This document shows, in pieces, positions 35,433 to 44,167 of a DNA stretch of 54,229 bases; within the stretch, counting starts at the first letter, position 1; the number at the start of each line of letters is the position of its first letter. The notes beneath the pieces were generated by a model. It was not told the DNA's origin. It saw nothing but the letters and a program-made list of their open reading frames with translations, and searched no databases. Made by a program: the position numbers and the translations under genes. Origin of the DNA: Ignatzschineria sp. GTDB taxonomy: Bacteria > Pseudomonadota > Gammaproteobacteria > Cardiobacteriales > Wohlfahrtiimonadaceae. The stretch covers positions 1-54,229 of the forward strand of contig JASLEF010000142.1 of assembly GCA_030151245.1 (NCBI GenBank), read 5' to 3'.

Positions 35433-36476
35433 ATGAAATACCCAAGCTTTATTCCTAAACCCGCAGAAGTTCCCGATATTATTCCCGGTCTTTTACTCGC
35501 CATTGGAACATCGGTCATCGCCATGATTCTTGCCAGCTTTATCCCGGCAATAGGGGCTTCGCCAATTGCGATTTTTTTGGGAATTGTGTTTGGGAATTTC
35601 TACTTCAAACAACCGCTCTTTCAAAAAGGAACCCGCTTTGCTGAAGGTCGGCTATTAGAGTATGCAATTGTTCTATTAGGTTTTTCTGTGACATTTACCA
35701 CATTAGGAGAGCTTGGACTGACCGGCACAATTTTTGTAGCGCTTCAAATTATGGGGACAATTTTACTGGCGATAGGAATTGGCAAGTATTTCCAATTTAA
35801 TCAAAACTATTATCTCTTAATGGCTGCGGGAAATGCTGTTTGTGGTTCATCTGCGATTGCGGCAACCGCACCAGTTATTGGTGCAAATGAAGCAGAACGA
35901 GGACTGATTATTACCATCGTCAATCTCATGGGTACCGTGATGATGTTTCTCCTCCCTTTAATCGCTTTAGCAATTTATGATCATGCCATATTGCAGGGGG
36001 CCTTTATTGGAGGAATATTACAATCCGTAGGTCAAGTTATTGCCAGTGCAAGCATGCTTGGACCTGAAGTGATGCGAGATGCAACCATTTTCAAAATTAT
36101 GCGTATTGCCTCACTTGTCTTCATTGTTCTCATCTTTCATCAAATTGCAAAACGAGGAAATGCTCCCACCGTCATGGCCCAGCACTCTCAATCCTCAGCC
36201 AAAAAACAATCAATGATAGGACTCATTCCTTGGTACCTCTTTGGATTTATTATCGCCTGTACCCTCAACTCTATCGAGTTCATTCATGATGATTTTACAA
36301 AAATCCTTCTCAAAACTAGTGGTATTTTTGAAGTCATTGCTCTTGCGGCAATTGGCCTACGCTTAAATTTTGGCTTACTCAAACAGCAAGGTCGGAAGCT
36401 TCTTGTTTACGCTCTTATTCTAGGGGCAGGACAGATTGCCCTTGCACTACTATTAATCCAGATTTTCCTGAACTAA
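35433..36476 (+). CDS. YeiH/PSE-family (UPF0324) permease
   Basis: Inner-membrane protein of 347 residues with about ten spans; GNAVCGSSAIAATAPVIGA and GGILQSVGQVIASASMLG are the family hallmarks. Members are called putative sulfate exporters from gene context in other bacteria; function is not proven. The ATG at 35433 follows an upstream in-frame stretch (from 35316) that overlaps the qor terminator and is unlike the family. Its last 62 bases overlap the end of the convergent ogt gene. Confidence 0.88.
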   Translation: MKYPSFIPKPAEVPDIIPGLLLAIGTSVIAMILASFIPAIGASPIAIFLGIVFGNFYFKQPLFQKGTRFAEGRLLEYAIVLLGFSVTFTTLGELGLTGTIFVALQIMGTILLAIGIGKYFQFNQNYYLLMAAGNAVCGSSAIAATAPVIGANEAERGLIITIVNLMGTVMMFLLPLIALAIYDHAILQGAFIGGILQSVGQVIASASMLGPEVMRDATIFKIMRIASLVFIVLIFHQIAKRGNAPTVMAQHSQSSAKKQSMIGLIPWYLFGFIIACTLNSIEFIHDDFTKILLKTSGIFEVIALAAIGLRLNFGLLKQQGRKLLVYALILGAGQIALALLLIQIFLN

Positions 36477-37047
36477 ATGAAAAACCTTCTCGCTCTAATA
36501 AGGCTATTTTGGTAGCAACTCCTCCACTATAACCGCCTAATGTTTGATCCGATTGAATAACACGGTGACAAGGGATGATAATCGGTAAGGGGTTTTTACC
36601 ATTTGCCGCGCCCACGGCACGCAGAGCTTTTGGGTTATCAACCTTTATGGCCAAATCCTTATAAGTTATAACTTCCCCGTAAGGAATCGTCATGAGAGCT
36701 TTCCAAACTCGCTCTTGAAAGAGCGTCCCGGTGGGATAAATGGGTAAGGTAAAACTTATCAGTTCCCCTGTAAAATAACTCGTAAACTCATTCAAAATAC
36801 GTAATAACAAAAGTTCCACCATCGGAGGCAATATCGATAGATGGGATAATGATCTCATTGGGATGGCCTTTTTCACCCAAGAAGAAGCTTCTGCTCGCTC
36901 AAACCCAGTAGAAGTCCCTTTATAGAGTCCACTGATATCCATCGCGATCAAGCCTTGCACATTAAAAAGGAATCCTATCTCCCCCTCATCGAAACAATGA
37001 TAATAGAAGTAATAAGGCAACAAGGGTGTCTCTCCAACTGTTCTCAT
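36415..37047 (-). CDS. ogt: Methylated-DNA--protein-cysteine methyltransferase
   Basis: Suicide repair protein that moves alkyl groups from O6-alkylguanine to its own cysteine. Of 210 residues, the C-terminal half holds ERVWKALMTIPYGEV, the helix-turn-helix region AVGAANGKNPLPIIIP and the active-site PCHRVI with Cys160. The N-terminal half is a typical Ogt ribonuclease-like domain, but diverged. The ATG at 37047 has AAGGA eight bases upstream. Its 3' end overlaps the end of the facing permease gene by 62 bases, which is unusual here. Confidence 0.92.
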   Translation of the reverse strand: MRTVGETPLLPYYFYYHCFDEGEIGFLFNVQGLIAMDISGLYKGTSTGFERAEASSWVKKAIPMRSLSHLSILPPMVELLLLRILNEFTSYFTGELISFTLPIYPTGTLFQERVWKALMTIPYGEVITYKDLAIKVDNPKALRAVGAANGKNPLPIIIPCHRVIQSDQTLGGYSGGVATKIALLEREGFSFSSGKSGLIVVQGQSVLPLE

Positions 37048-37169
37048 TCCAACCATCCTTTTTAATAAAGTTTTCCTACTATTCAAATACCTGAGCTCAT
37101 CAAAAATAAGCCTTTAGAGTCCTGTTCTAGCTAGGATTTAATCCATCATAAAAACCCATATAAACATAA

Positions 37170-37195
37170 AAGCCCTCTTCTTGAGAAGAGGGCTT
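37170..37195 (-). terminator. Terminator after the ATP-grasp ligase gene
   Basis: AAGCCCTCTTC (37170-37180) pairs perfectly with GAAGAGGGCTT (37185-37195), loop TTGA. On the minus strand a moderate T-rich stretch follows. It is 47 bases after the stop of the ligase gene. Confidence 0.75.
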
Positions 37196-37241
37196 AACAA
37201 ATAATCCACTTTTATTGACCTGAAAATAATTTAAATGGTAT

Positions 37242-38240
37242 TTAACGCTCCAAGGTTTCTACCATCGAGGCACCAAAATATTTCTGAGAGAATGCCATTC
37301 TTTCCGCAATCGATTCCGCAGGCTTTCCTTCTTTTTTCAACAGAGCAAGATGCGCTTCCACTTTTCGAGCTCTCGCCGCTAATCCTGCATTATTCGCTAT
37401 TTGAATATTCAAACCAGGTCGCGCATTAATCTCTAATACTAACGGCCCTTTCTCTTCATCAAGAACCATATCAACCCCAATATAACCTAATTGACTCAAT
37501 TCATAACAACTCGTTGCGAGTTCTAAAAAACCGTCCCAATCAGGTAATGTCACATTACTCACATGATTATTGGTATCGGGATGACGCTGAATAATTTCAT
37601 TAAGCCAGGTTCCCTCTAAAGTTCGCCCCGTTTCAATATCAACACCAACACCAATAGCGCCTTGATGAAGGTTCGCTTTTCCACTTGATTGTCGAGTAGG
37701 TAAACGAAGCATTGCCATAATAGGATACCCCATTAATACAATCACGCGGATATCAGGTACCCCTTCATAGCTAATCCCACTAAAGACAGGGTCAGAATTC
37801 ACCTTATATTCGATTAATGCACGATCTCGCGCACCTCCTAGAGAATATAATCCTGTTAAGGTGCTCGAAATTTGATATTCAATCTCATCTAAGGTGATGA
37901 GTCGTCCTGATACTGTTTTATAACGATAATCATCAAATTTATCGCCGATTACAATAATGCCATCTCCACCAGCCCCTTGTGCAGGTTTAATCACAAACTC
38001 TGTGCGATCTTTTAAGATTTTACGAAGATGCTTTATATCGCTTTCAGTCTCGATGATTCCGTACATTTCCGGCACATTAATACCGGCTGCAATCGCTCGC
38101 TCTTTGGTAATAATCTTATCATCGACATAAGGATAGAATTTACGATTATTATATTTCAAAACGAAATCACCATTTCGTTCATTAATTCCCATGACGCCGC
38201 GTTTTCGAAGTGCTCGCCAACGTTTAATCATCGTCAACAT
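37242..38240 (-). CDS. RimK-related ATP-grasp ligase (alpha-L-glutamate ligase-like)
   Basis: ATP-grasp enzyme of 332 residues of the RimK-related type. FVIKPAQGAGGDGIIVI near 88 is the ATP-binding loop; GPLVLEINARPGLNIQIAN near 270 carries the Mg2+-binding Glu and Asn. The family forms amide bonds to a carboxylate, often adding glutamate, but this subgroup's substrate is unknown. GGAG eight bases before the ATG fixes the start, two bases after the stop of the transglutaminase-like gene. The shared operon suggests a joint pathway. Confidence 0.87.
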   Translation of the reverse strand: MLTMIKRWRALRKRGVMGINERNGDFVLKYNNRKFYPYVDDKIITKERAIAAGINVPEMYGIIETESDIKHLRKILKDRTEFVIKPAQGAGGDGIIVIGDKFDDYRYKTVSGRLITLDEIEYQISSTLTGLYSLGGARDRALIEYKVNSDPVFSGISYEGVPDIRVIVLMGYPIMAMLRLPTRQSSGKANLHQGAIGVGVDIETGRTLEGTWLNEIIQRHPDTNNHVSNVTLPDWDGFLELATSCYELSQLGYIGVDMVLDEEKGPLVLEINARPGLNIQIANNAGLAARARKVEAHLALLKKEGKPAESIAERMAFSQKYFGASMVETLER

Positions 38241-38242
38241 GA

Positions 38243-39826
38243 TTACTTCTCCTCTTTTAGCATCGCTTTAAAGCGCTTAAGCTCCGTTAAACGATACCCA
38301 CGATAACGTCCCATCATTAGCATAAAGCCTGCAAGAACTAATAATACACCAGGGAAAGTGAATACGAAATAAACAAATTCAGGAATCTCCATTAAAAGAT
38401 AAGCAAGCGATGAAGCAATTAACGTTCCAATACTGATTTTCAAGACATTACCAGCACCACGCTCTTCCCATGTAATCGAGAGTCTCTCAATCGTCATTGT
38501 TAAAATCACCATCGGGAATAGACCAATCGCTAAACCTTGTGCAAAGCCCATTTTGTAACTAAAGATACTTAATACCGCGATCATAATAATCACAAAGGTT
38601 AAAACAACCGATAGCCGCGATAACATCTGCAACTTCAGATGCTCTAGGTAAGATCGTACTAACAACCCTACAGAGGTAATAATGGTAAAAAATGCAATTC
38701 CAAAAGCTAGCCCTGTTTCTCTAAAAGCAAGCGCAATCAATACCGGCGTGAAAGTTCCTAACGTTTGAATTCCCACAACATTTCGTACTAATAAGATCAC
38801 AAGTACACCAAAGGGAATCATCAACATCAACTCATATCCATATTGGATAGAGATGGGTAAGCTATAAAGTGAGTAAGCTAAGAAATCTGAGCTTTCCGCA
38901 TTATTTGCCTGAGCAAGGCTGATCGCAGTCAACTCTTTATCGGTCACACTAAAGGAAACTTTAGGTTTTACACCATTATTAACCGAGACTAATGGATCAT
39001 CACCAACCCACCAAATAATCGCATTCTTCGGTAATCCAACGCTACCATTACTCATATTAAAGTAATACCACTTTCCCGTCGTCACGTTACGATTCGTCTC
39101 TTTATCACGCCCCGCTGTTTCAATATAGCTTCGAAGCCAAATCTCAGTAGGCTGATCAACACTAGGCTTTAATTCCAGTGTATTGACCCGCTGCACAGGA
39201 ATATGGGCTTGTGATAAGAGTAGTTCTGCAACATTGTAACGATTTTTTGCAGAGCTATCTCCCTTTAGGAGCAGATCAACATTAGGATTATCTAAATCAT
39301 TAACCCTACGGATTGCTTCACTAATAAAGCTTAAGGTATTTGAAGATGTCGCCCGAATATCACTCACTAACGCATCAGCTGCAACTTTTGCCGCCCCTTC
39401 TAATGCTATCGGTTCGCGATAGATGGTACCAATTGTTTCTAGAGGCTTCTCCGTTCCGCCAAAATTAGGGGAAAGAGCAAGACGATAATAGATCGTCTCA
39501 GGACCTTTTGTACGGCGAATAGAGTAGTGTGCAATTTTATTCCCGACCTCATCTTCTTCTAAAACTTGACCGTACTGTTTATCTGTAATCAGTGACTCAC
39601 TAAACTTCGTATACTGATGATAGCTTGCCGGAATATAAAATTTTGTCGTGACCGCAGATTCCCTTGGGACATCATAGGTAATCTTGGCATCAATCGTCCA
39701 TAAATTCTCCACTTCACGATCTGTGAAAGGAATTTGTAAGACGTAACGCTCATAGGCAATTGATCCAAGCCCGAGAGCCACGAGAAGAAAAATTAAAACT
39801 TTTAAATGTAAATTTACGGAACGCAC
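38243..39826 (-). CDS. Inactive transglutaminase-like multi-span membrane protein
   Basis: Of 527 residues. An N-terminal span (about 8-25) leads to a periplasmic region of about 300 residues resembling a transglutaminase fold but without a Cys-His-Asp triad I can locate, so catalysis is doubtful. From about 330 a bundle of six or seven spans follows (LMLMIPFGVLVILLV, TLGTFTPVLIALAFRETGL, and others). This is the UUP1/7TM transglutaminase-like family, always seen beside the ATP-grasp ligase in my memory. The GTG at 39826 has AAGGA about nine bases upstream. Function unknown. Confidence 0.83.
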   Translation of the reverse strand: MRSVNLHLKVLIFLLVALGLGSIAYERYVLQIPFTDREVENLWTIDAKITYDVPRESAVTTKFYIPASYHQYTKFSESLITDKQYGQVLEEDEVGNKIAHYSIRRTKGPETIYYRLALSPNFGGTEKPLETIGTIYREPIALEGAAKVAADALVSDIRATSSNTLSFISEAIRRVNDLDNPNVDLLLKGDSSAKNRYNVAELLLSQAHIPVQRVNTLELKPSVDQPTEIWLRSYIETAGRDKETNRNVTTGKWYYFNMSNGSVGLPKNAIIWWVGDDPLVSVNNGVKPKVSFSVTDKELTAISLAQANNAESSDFLAYSLYSLPISIQYGYELMLMIPFGVLVILLVRNVVGIQTLGTFTPVLIALAFRETGLAFGIAFFTIITSVGLLVRSYLEHLKLQMLSRLSVVLTFVIIMIAVLSIFSYKMGFAQGLAIGLFPMVILTMTIERLSITWEERGAGNVLKISIGTLIASSLAYLLMEIPEFVYFVFTFPGVLLVLAGFMLMMGRYRGYRLTELKRFKAMLKEEK

Positions 39827-39894
39827 AAGATACTTTCCTTATAGCAATATTTTAAATTCGATGAAATGATAACGTTTAATTGTCTGTATCAAAA

Positions 39895-40443
39895 CTAACA
39901 CTCAGGCTCGATCGTATATCGTCGACCAGCATCTACTAATGCTTTCAACTGTCTGAGCGATTTTGCACCTAACAATAGAGGATATGTAAAATGTCCTCTG
40001 TTCGTTAAATTCACCTCGATCACTTCTTGCTTCTTACCAATACAGAGCGTCATCTCTACAACGGGTCTTTTTGATGAAGCGATATCATCACTGTCATCCC
40101 CTTCTTCCGCTCTTTGCTTAATACGAGAAATCTTCAATAACGGCATTTCTCGCTCTCTTAATTCTTGACCGTCAATCACGGGCGTAAAACGTACCCAGTC
40201 ATCGCCGTCCTTATCAAAGTATTCAATCTCTACAGCATTCAATGATGCCGTAAATGCACCGGTATCAAGCTTTGCTTTTATCGGCACACTATCCAATTCA
40301 GCAATCGTCACAACTTCATAACGACCAAATATAGGTTGATCCATTTTTTGACTCTCTTTCTTTGCCGCAAAGCTCATTCCTGCAACGACCGAGAACAGGA
40401 ATCCTCCGATTATTACTGCTCTCTTCATTCTTTTTCTAATCAT
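39895..40443 (-). CDS. Retropepsin-like aspartic protease domain protein (PF05618 type)
   Basis: Periplasmic or membrane-anchored protein of 182 residues. A hydrophobic N-terminus (signal or anchor, about 7-26) precedes a domain with AKLDTGAFTASLNA, the Asp60-Thr-Gly motif of a retroviral-type aspartic protease; YPLLLGAKSLRQLKALVDA is the matching second half. This family was long called an ATP-dependent zinc protease and is related to RimB, which cleaves glutamate tails. First gene of a three-gene set; 68 bases separate it from the next. The start is uncertain: ATG at 40443 or 40428, each with a weak ribosome site. Confidence 0.82.
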   Translation of the reverse strand: MIRKRMKRAVIIGGFLFSVVAGMSFAAKKESQKMDQPIFGRYEVVTIAELDSVPIKAKLDTGAFTASLNAVEIEYFDKDGDDWVRFTPVIDGQELREREMPLLKISRIKQRAEEGDDSDDIASSKRPVVEMTLCIGKKQEVIEVNLTNRGHFTYPLLLGAKSLRQLKALVDAGRRYTIEPEC

Positions 40444-40776
40444 CGTTAATTTCCGTTTAGAGTTTGTATCGTGATTATCCTTCACTTTTAGTTCGACAGT
40501 TTATCATAGTTTTTAGGGAGAAAAAAAACAACAAGCGATCCTGTAAACTTCACTTTAACGAATCCGATTATTATTAATTAACGCGCATCTAATGTAGCGG
40601 CAATCTCTATCTCCCCGGCAATCTCATCCTAAGCCCTGAGATTAACAAGTTTTCGGATAGATAGATGACTTCTAGCCATCAACTCAACACCATTTTAAAA
40701 TTGATCACTCCATGCGACCTCAAAAAAACAAGGTATAATAATCAATTCCTTTCTCATTTCAATGGAGTCCCGATTA
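40444..40776. other. Divergent gap between retropepsin-like gene and tex
   Basis: About 330 bases. CGGCAATCTC occurs twice between 40598 and 40627, and TATAAT at 40734-40739 is a good -10 for tex without a clear -35. No gene is seen. Confidence 0.5.
40734..40739 (+). promoter_or_regulatory. Possible -10 box of tex
   Basis: TATAAT 38 bases before the tex ATG; no convincing -35 at 16-18 bases. Confidence 0.4.
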
Positions 40777-43080
40777 ATGACGATTCAGACAGATATGCAA
40801 GCTCATCACGCAGCGCTTCCTAAAATTATTGCCGGCAATATTAATGCCGCACAATCACAAGTATCTGCCGCGATAAAACTACTTGATGAAGGCGCGACTG
40901 TTCCCTTTATTGCTCGTTATCGTAAAGAAGTTACTGGGGGACTTGATGATACACAACTTCGTCTCCTTGAAGAGAGATTGATCTACTTACGCGAGCTGAA
41001 CGAACGCCGGGAAACAATTCTACATTCCATCTTAGAACAAGATAAACTCAGCGATGAGTTAAGAGCAAAAATTAACGCTGTAGAAATTAAAACAGAATTA
41101 GAGGATCTCTATCTGCCTTACAGACCCAAACGCCGAACTCGCGCTCAAATTGCCATCGAAGCCGGAATCGAACCTCTGGCAGATATTCTCTTTAATAACA
41201 GTATTGAAGAAGATATTGATACTTTAGCTGCGCAATACCTCAACCCTGAACAGGACTTTAAAGAGATCAAACAAGTGCTCGATGGGGCTAGATTTATTCT
41301 TATTGAAAGAATTTCTGAAAATGCAGAGCTACTTGGTAAACTACGTCAATATCTTTGGGACTTTGCAGAACTTCACTCAACAGTCCAATCTGGAAAAGAA
41401 GAAGCAGGAAGTAACTATAAAGATTATTTTGAATTTAAAGAGACAATTAAAACAATTCCCTCACATCGTGCTCTAGCGCTCTTACGCGGTCGTAATGAAG
41501 AGGTACTCTCTCTGGATTTAAAACTACCAGAAGAACTCGAAGATGCACCGCTTGGAACAATTACCAATACCCTTTCGCTTAGTAATCCTCATGACTGGCT
41601 TAAAGACACCATTCGCTTAAGCTGGAGAGCAAAGCTCAACCTCTCGCTCTCGTTAGAGCTCATTAATCAACTCAAAGAAGCCGCCGAAACAGAAGCCATC
41701 AAAGTCTTTGCCCGTAACTTAAAAGATCTTCTTCTAGCATCTCCTGCTGGTGAAAAAGGCATCTTAGGGATTGATCCAGGACTTCGTACAGGTTGTAAAG
41801 TTGCTGTGGTTGATAGAACAGGAAAACTCTTAGAAACTGCAACGATCTACCCCCATGCACCGATGAATAAATGGGATGAATCGCTCCACACTTTAACAAA
41901 ACTCGTAGAAAAACACTCTCCCGAACTCATCTCTATCGGCAATGGAACCGCCTCTCGTGAAACAGATAAGTTAGGGGCGGAGCTTTGTAAAAAATTCCCA
42001 AAACTTCATAAAGTCGTAACAAGTGAAGCCGGTGCATCAGTCTACTCAGCCTCGGCCCTCGCTGCAAAAGAATTCCCAGAGCTCGATGTCTCCTTACGAG
42101 GAGCCGTCTCTATCGCCCGCCGCCTACAAGATCCTTTGGCAGAACTAGTCAAAATAGAACCTAAAGCGATTGGTGTCGGTCAATATCAACATGATGTTAA
42201 TCAAGTACAGCTCAATCGCATGCTAGAATCTGTTGTTGAAGATTGTGTCAACGCCGTGGGGGTTGATGCTAATACAGCCTCTAGTGCTCTCCTTGCCAAA
42301 GTTTCAGGATTAAATGCGACAACCGCACAAAACATCGTCAATTTTCGCGATGAAAATGGTCCTTTTAAGGATCGTGCCGCTTTAAAAAAAGTTCCAAGAC
42401 TCGGTCCTAAAACTTATGAACTTGCGGCAGGATTCCTCCGTATTCGTGGCACAAACCCCCTCGATATTTCTGCAGTGCATCCCGAAGCCTATCCTGTTGT
42501 GGAACGTATTTTAAAAACATCAGGAAAGCCGTTAGCAGAACTCATCGGTAATAGTCATTTTATCAAAACCCTCGATGCTAAAAACTTTGTTTGCGATAAA
42601 TTTGGAATTCCGACGATTCAAGACATTCTCGAAGAACTAGAAAAACCTGGGCGAGACCCACGCCCTGAATTTATCACGGCTACTTTTAGAGAGGATGTCT
42701 CTGAACTTTCAGACCTTAAAGCAGGAATGTCTTTAGAAGGAGTGATTACAAACGTCGCAAACTTTGGGGCTTTTGTCGATATTGGCGTTCACCAAGATGG
42801 ATTAGTCCATATTAGTGCACTCGCAGATCGTTTCGTCAAAGATCCTCATGAAGTTGTTAAAGTGGGAGATGTCGTTAAGGTTAAAGTTTTAGAGGTCGAT
42901 ATTCCTCGCAAACGGATTGCGCTTACAATGCGACTCAATGATCCCATCGGAGAAAGCGACTCTAAGAATAGTTTTGTACCGGCTTCCAAAGGGCAAAACC
43001 GCTCAATGAATCAACGCACACAACAAGCACCAAGCAATAACCCTTTTGCTGATGCTTTAGGAAAATTAAAAAAACGTTAA
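40777..43080 (+). CDS. tex: Transcription accessory protein Tex
   Basis: RNA-binding protein of 767 residues related to eukaryotic Spt6. The N-terminal helical part (VPFIARYRKEVTGGLDDTQLR) is followed by a YqgF/RNase H-like domain (GILGIDPGLRTGCKVAVVD near 330), a helix-hairpin-helix pair (NFRDENGPFKDRAAL; LGPKTYELAAGFLRI) and a C-terminal S1 domain (GVITNVANFGAFVDIGVHQD). The ATG at 40777 has GGAG nine bases upstream; an ATG five codons earlier overlaps that site. Structured hairpins follow its stop. Confidence 0.95.
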   Translation: MTIQTDMQAHHAALPKIIAGNINAAQSQVSAAIKLLDEGATVPFIARYRKEVTGGLDDTQLRLLEERLIYLRELNERRETILHSILEQDKLSDELRAKINAVEIKTELEDLYLPYRPKRRTRAQIAIEAGIEPLADILFNNSIEEDIDTLAAQYLNPEQDFKEIKQVLDGARFILIERISENAELLGKLRQYLWDFAELHSTVQSGKEEAGSNYKDYFEFKETIKTIPSHRALALLRGRNEEVLSLDLKLPEELEDAPLGTITNTLSLSNPHDWLKDTIRLSWRAKLNLSLSLELINQLKEAAETEAIKVFARNLKDLLLASPAGEKGILGIDPGLRTGCKVAVVDRTGKLLETATIYPHAPMNKWDESLHTLTKLVEKHSPELISIGNGTASRETDKLGAELCKKFPKLHKVVTSEAGASVYSASALAAKEFPELDVSLRGAVSIARRLQDPLAELVKIEPKAIGVGQYQHDVNQVQLNRMLESVVEDCVNAVGVDANTASSALLAKVSGLNATTAQNIVNFRDENGPFKDRAALKKVPRLGPKTYELAAGFLRIRGTNPLDISAVHPEAYPVVERILKTSGKPLAELIGNSHFIKTLDAKNFVCDKFGIPTIQDILEELEKPGRDPRPEFITATFREDVSELSDLKAGMSLEGVITNVANFGAFVDIGVHQDGLVHISALADRFVKDPHEVVKVGDVVKVKVLEVDIPRKRIALTMRLNDPIGESDSKNSFVPASKGQNRSMNQRTQQAPSNNPFADALGKLKKR

Positions 43081-43090
43081 TTCTCAAACC

Positions 43091-43147
43091 ATTGGGATCA
43101 CCAATATCCTAAAATGATAACGCCTTCACGCGCTATCGTTTTAGGAT
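43091..43147 (+). repeat. Tandem hairpins after tex
   Basis: ATTGG-GATCA-CCAAT (43091-43105) is followed by a long stem ATCCTAAAATGATA (43106-43119) with TATCGTTTTAGGAT (43134-43147), 14 pairs with one G-T, and a further CGC/GCG pair in the loop. No T run follows, so it is not a standard terminator; an mRNA-end stabiliser or protein-binding element is possible. Confidence 0.65.
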
Positions 43148-43209
43148 CTCTCAATCTCATTCCTATTCTATCTGGTTTTTATAAGGTCTTTTAAGCATTT
43201 AACAGAGTC

Positions 43210-43218
43210 TGCTATAAT
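43210..43218 (+). promoter_or_regulatory. Extended -10 promoter of the small lipoprotein gene
   Basis: TGCTATAAT, identical to the uraA element, 87 bases before the ATG. No clear -35. Confidence 0.6.
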
Positions 43219-43304
43219 GCTTCACTATCTTATAGAACAGTCGCAAAAATCATCAATTTCAGATGAGGTATGCCACTAACACTACTTGCGATTAGAGGAC
43301 AACA

Positions 43305-43709
43305 ATGACAAAAAAACTCTGTGCACTTCTACTAGGCTTTAGCCTTGCGATTGCGGGATGCTCACAACAGCACTCGCCAGAAGAGAGCATACAAGTTTTT
43401 TATGAATCACTGAGTAATCAAGATTATCCTGAGTTACTATCACTATTTAATCTTGAGAATAATTTAGCAGAGCAAAAATCAGAATCTGAGCTCTACGAAA
43501 TTTTAGCCATCATTTTTAAAGATGTTGCTTTTAATATTCAAAAAAAAGGGGGGATTCATAAAATTGAGTATCACTCTATCGAATACAATACTGATAAAGA
43601 TCGCGCCGTTGTCCGTTATACATTGAACTTTAAAGATGGCAGTTATACTTTTGATACGCTATTTTTAACAAAGGATCATACCGGCTTTTGGCAACTCACA
43701 CTGGAGTAG
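43305..43709 (+). CDS. Small lipoprotein, DUF4878/NTF2-like
   Basis: Of 134 residues. A lipoprotein signal peptide ends at LAIAGC, so Cys19 is lipidated. The rest (SPEESIQVFYESLSNQDYPELLSLF; a C-terminal half of predicted strands ending FWQLTLE) resembles the DUF4878/NTF2-like lipoproteins, whose function is unknown. GAGG eight bases before the ATG fixes the start. It stands alone with its own promoter. No close family match is claimed. Confidence 0.85.
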   Translation: MTKKLCALLLGFSLAIAGCSQQHSPEESIQVFYESLSNQDYPELLSLFNLENNLAEQKSESELYEILAIIFKDVAFNIQKKGGIHKIEYHSIEYNTDKDRAVVRYTLNFKDGSYTFDTLFLTKDHTGFWQLTLE

Positions 43710-44167
43710 TCATCTCCCTCTCAGCAACCTTATTTCATAGCTAAGCAGATCACGTCAAATCAATCATCCTCAAAACATGACAAACCCGCCTATTTTAAGT
43801 TTATAAGTAGATACGAGGGCAATCATACGATTGCTAGAGCTTATTAAAAAACAATATATTAGATCTATTTTAAAAGTTATCATCATAAAATTCTCAAGTC
43901 TCAACAACTACGGCTAAAACATTATCATGACACTTAAAGTCTATCTACCGTCTCCCGACGGTCTTAGAAATCACAGTCATAGATAAAATTCCCCTCCCCC
44001 GCTACTTATTTTCAAAGAACTTTTCATCAGTTCGTTTTAATCAACAAGTTTTAAACCGATCATCCTTATCGTATCAGCGAGCCTCAAGAAAAAGCCCTGA
44101 AATTTTCATTCCAGGGCTTTATGTCGGATGTTTATCTCCTTAAGAAATCGCTATCGAAAAGCATTAT
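43710..44167. other. Gap between the lipoprotein gene and der
   Basis: About 460 bases without a gene. Two perfect small hairpins: GCAATC-ATAC-GATTGC (43819-43834) and ACCGTC-TCCC-GACGGT (43947-43962); the latter on the minus strand would have a GGGA (GNRA-type) loop. The terminator of der is at 44091-44120. Confidence 0.55.
44091..44120 (-). terminator. Terminator of the pilF-der operon
   Basis: AAAGCCCTG (44091-44099) pairs with CAGGGCTTT (44112-44120). On the minus strand TTTTT follows, 47 bases after the der stop. Confidence 0.8.

Noticed and set aside
43927..43986. 19-codon frame starting MTLKVYLPSPDG in the gap before der
   Set aside because: No ribosome site and it runs through a perfect hairpin; probably chance.
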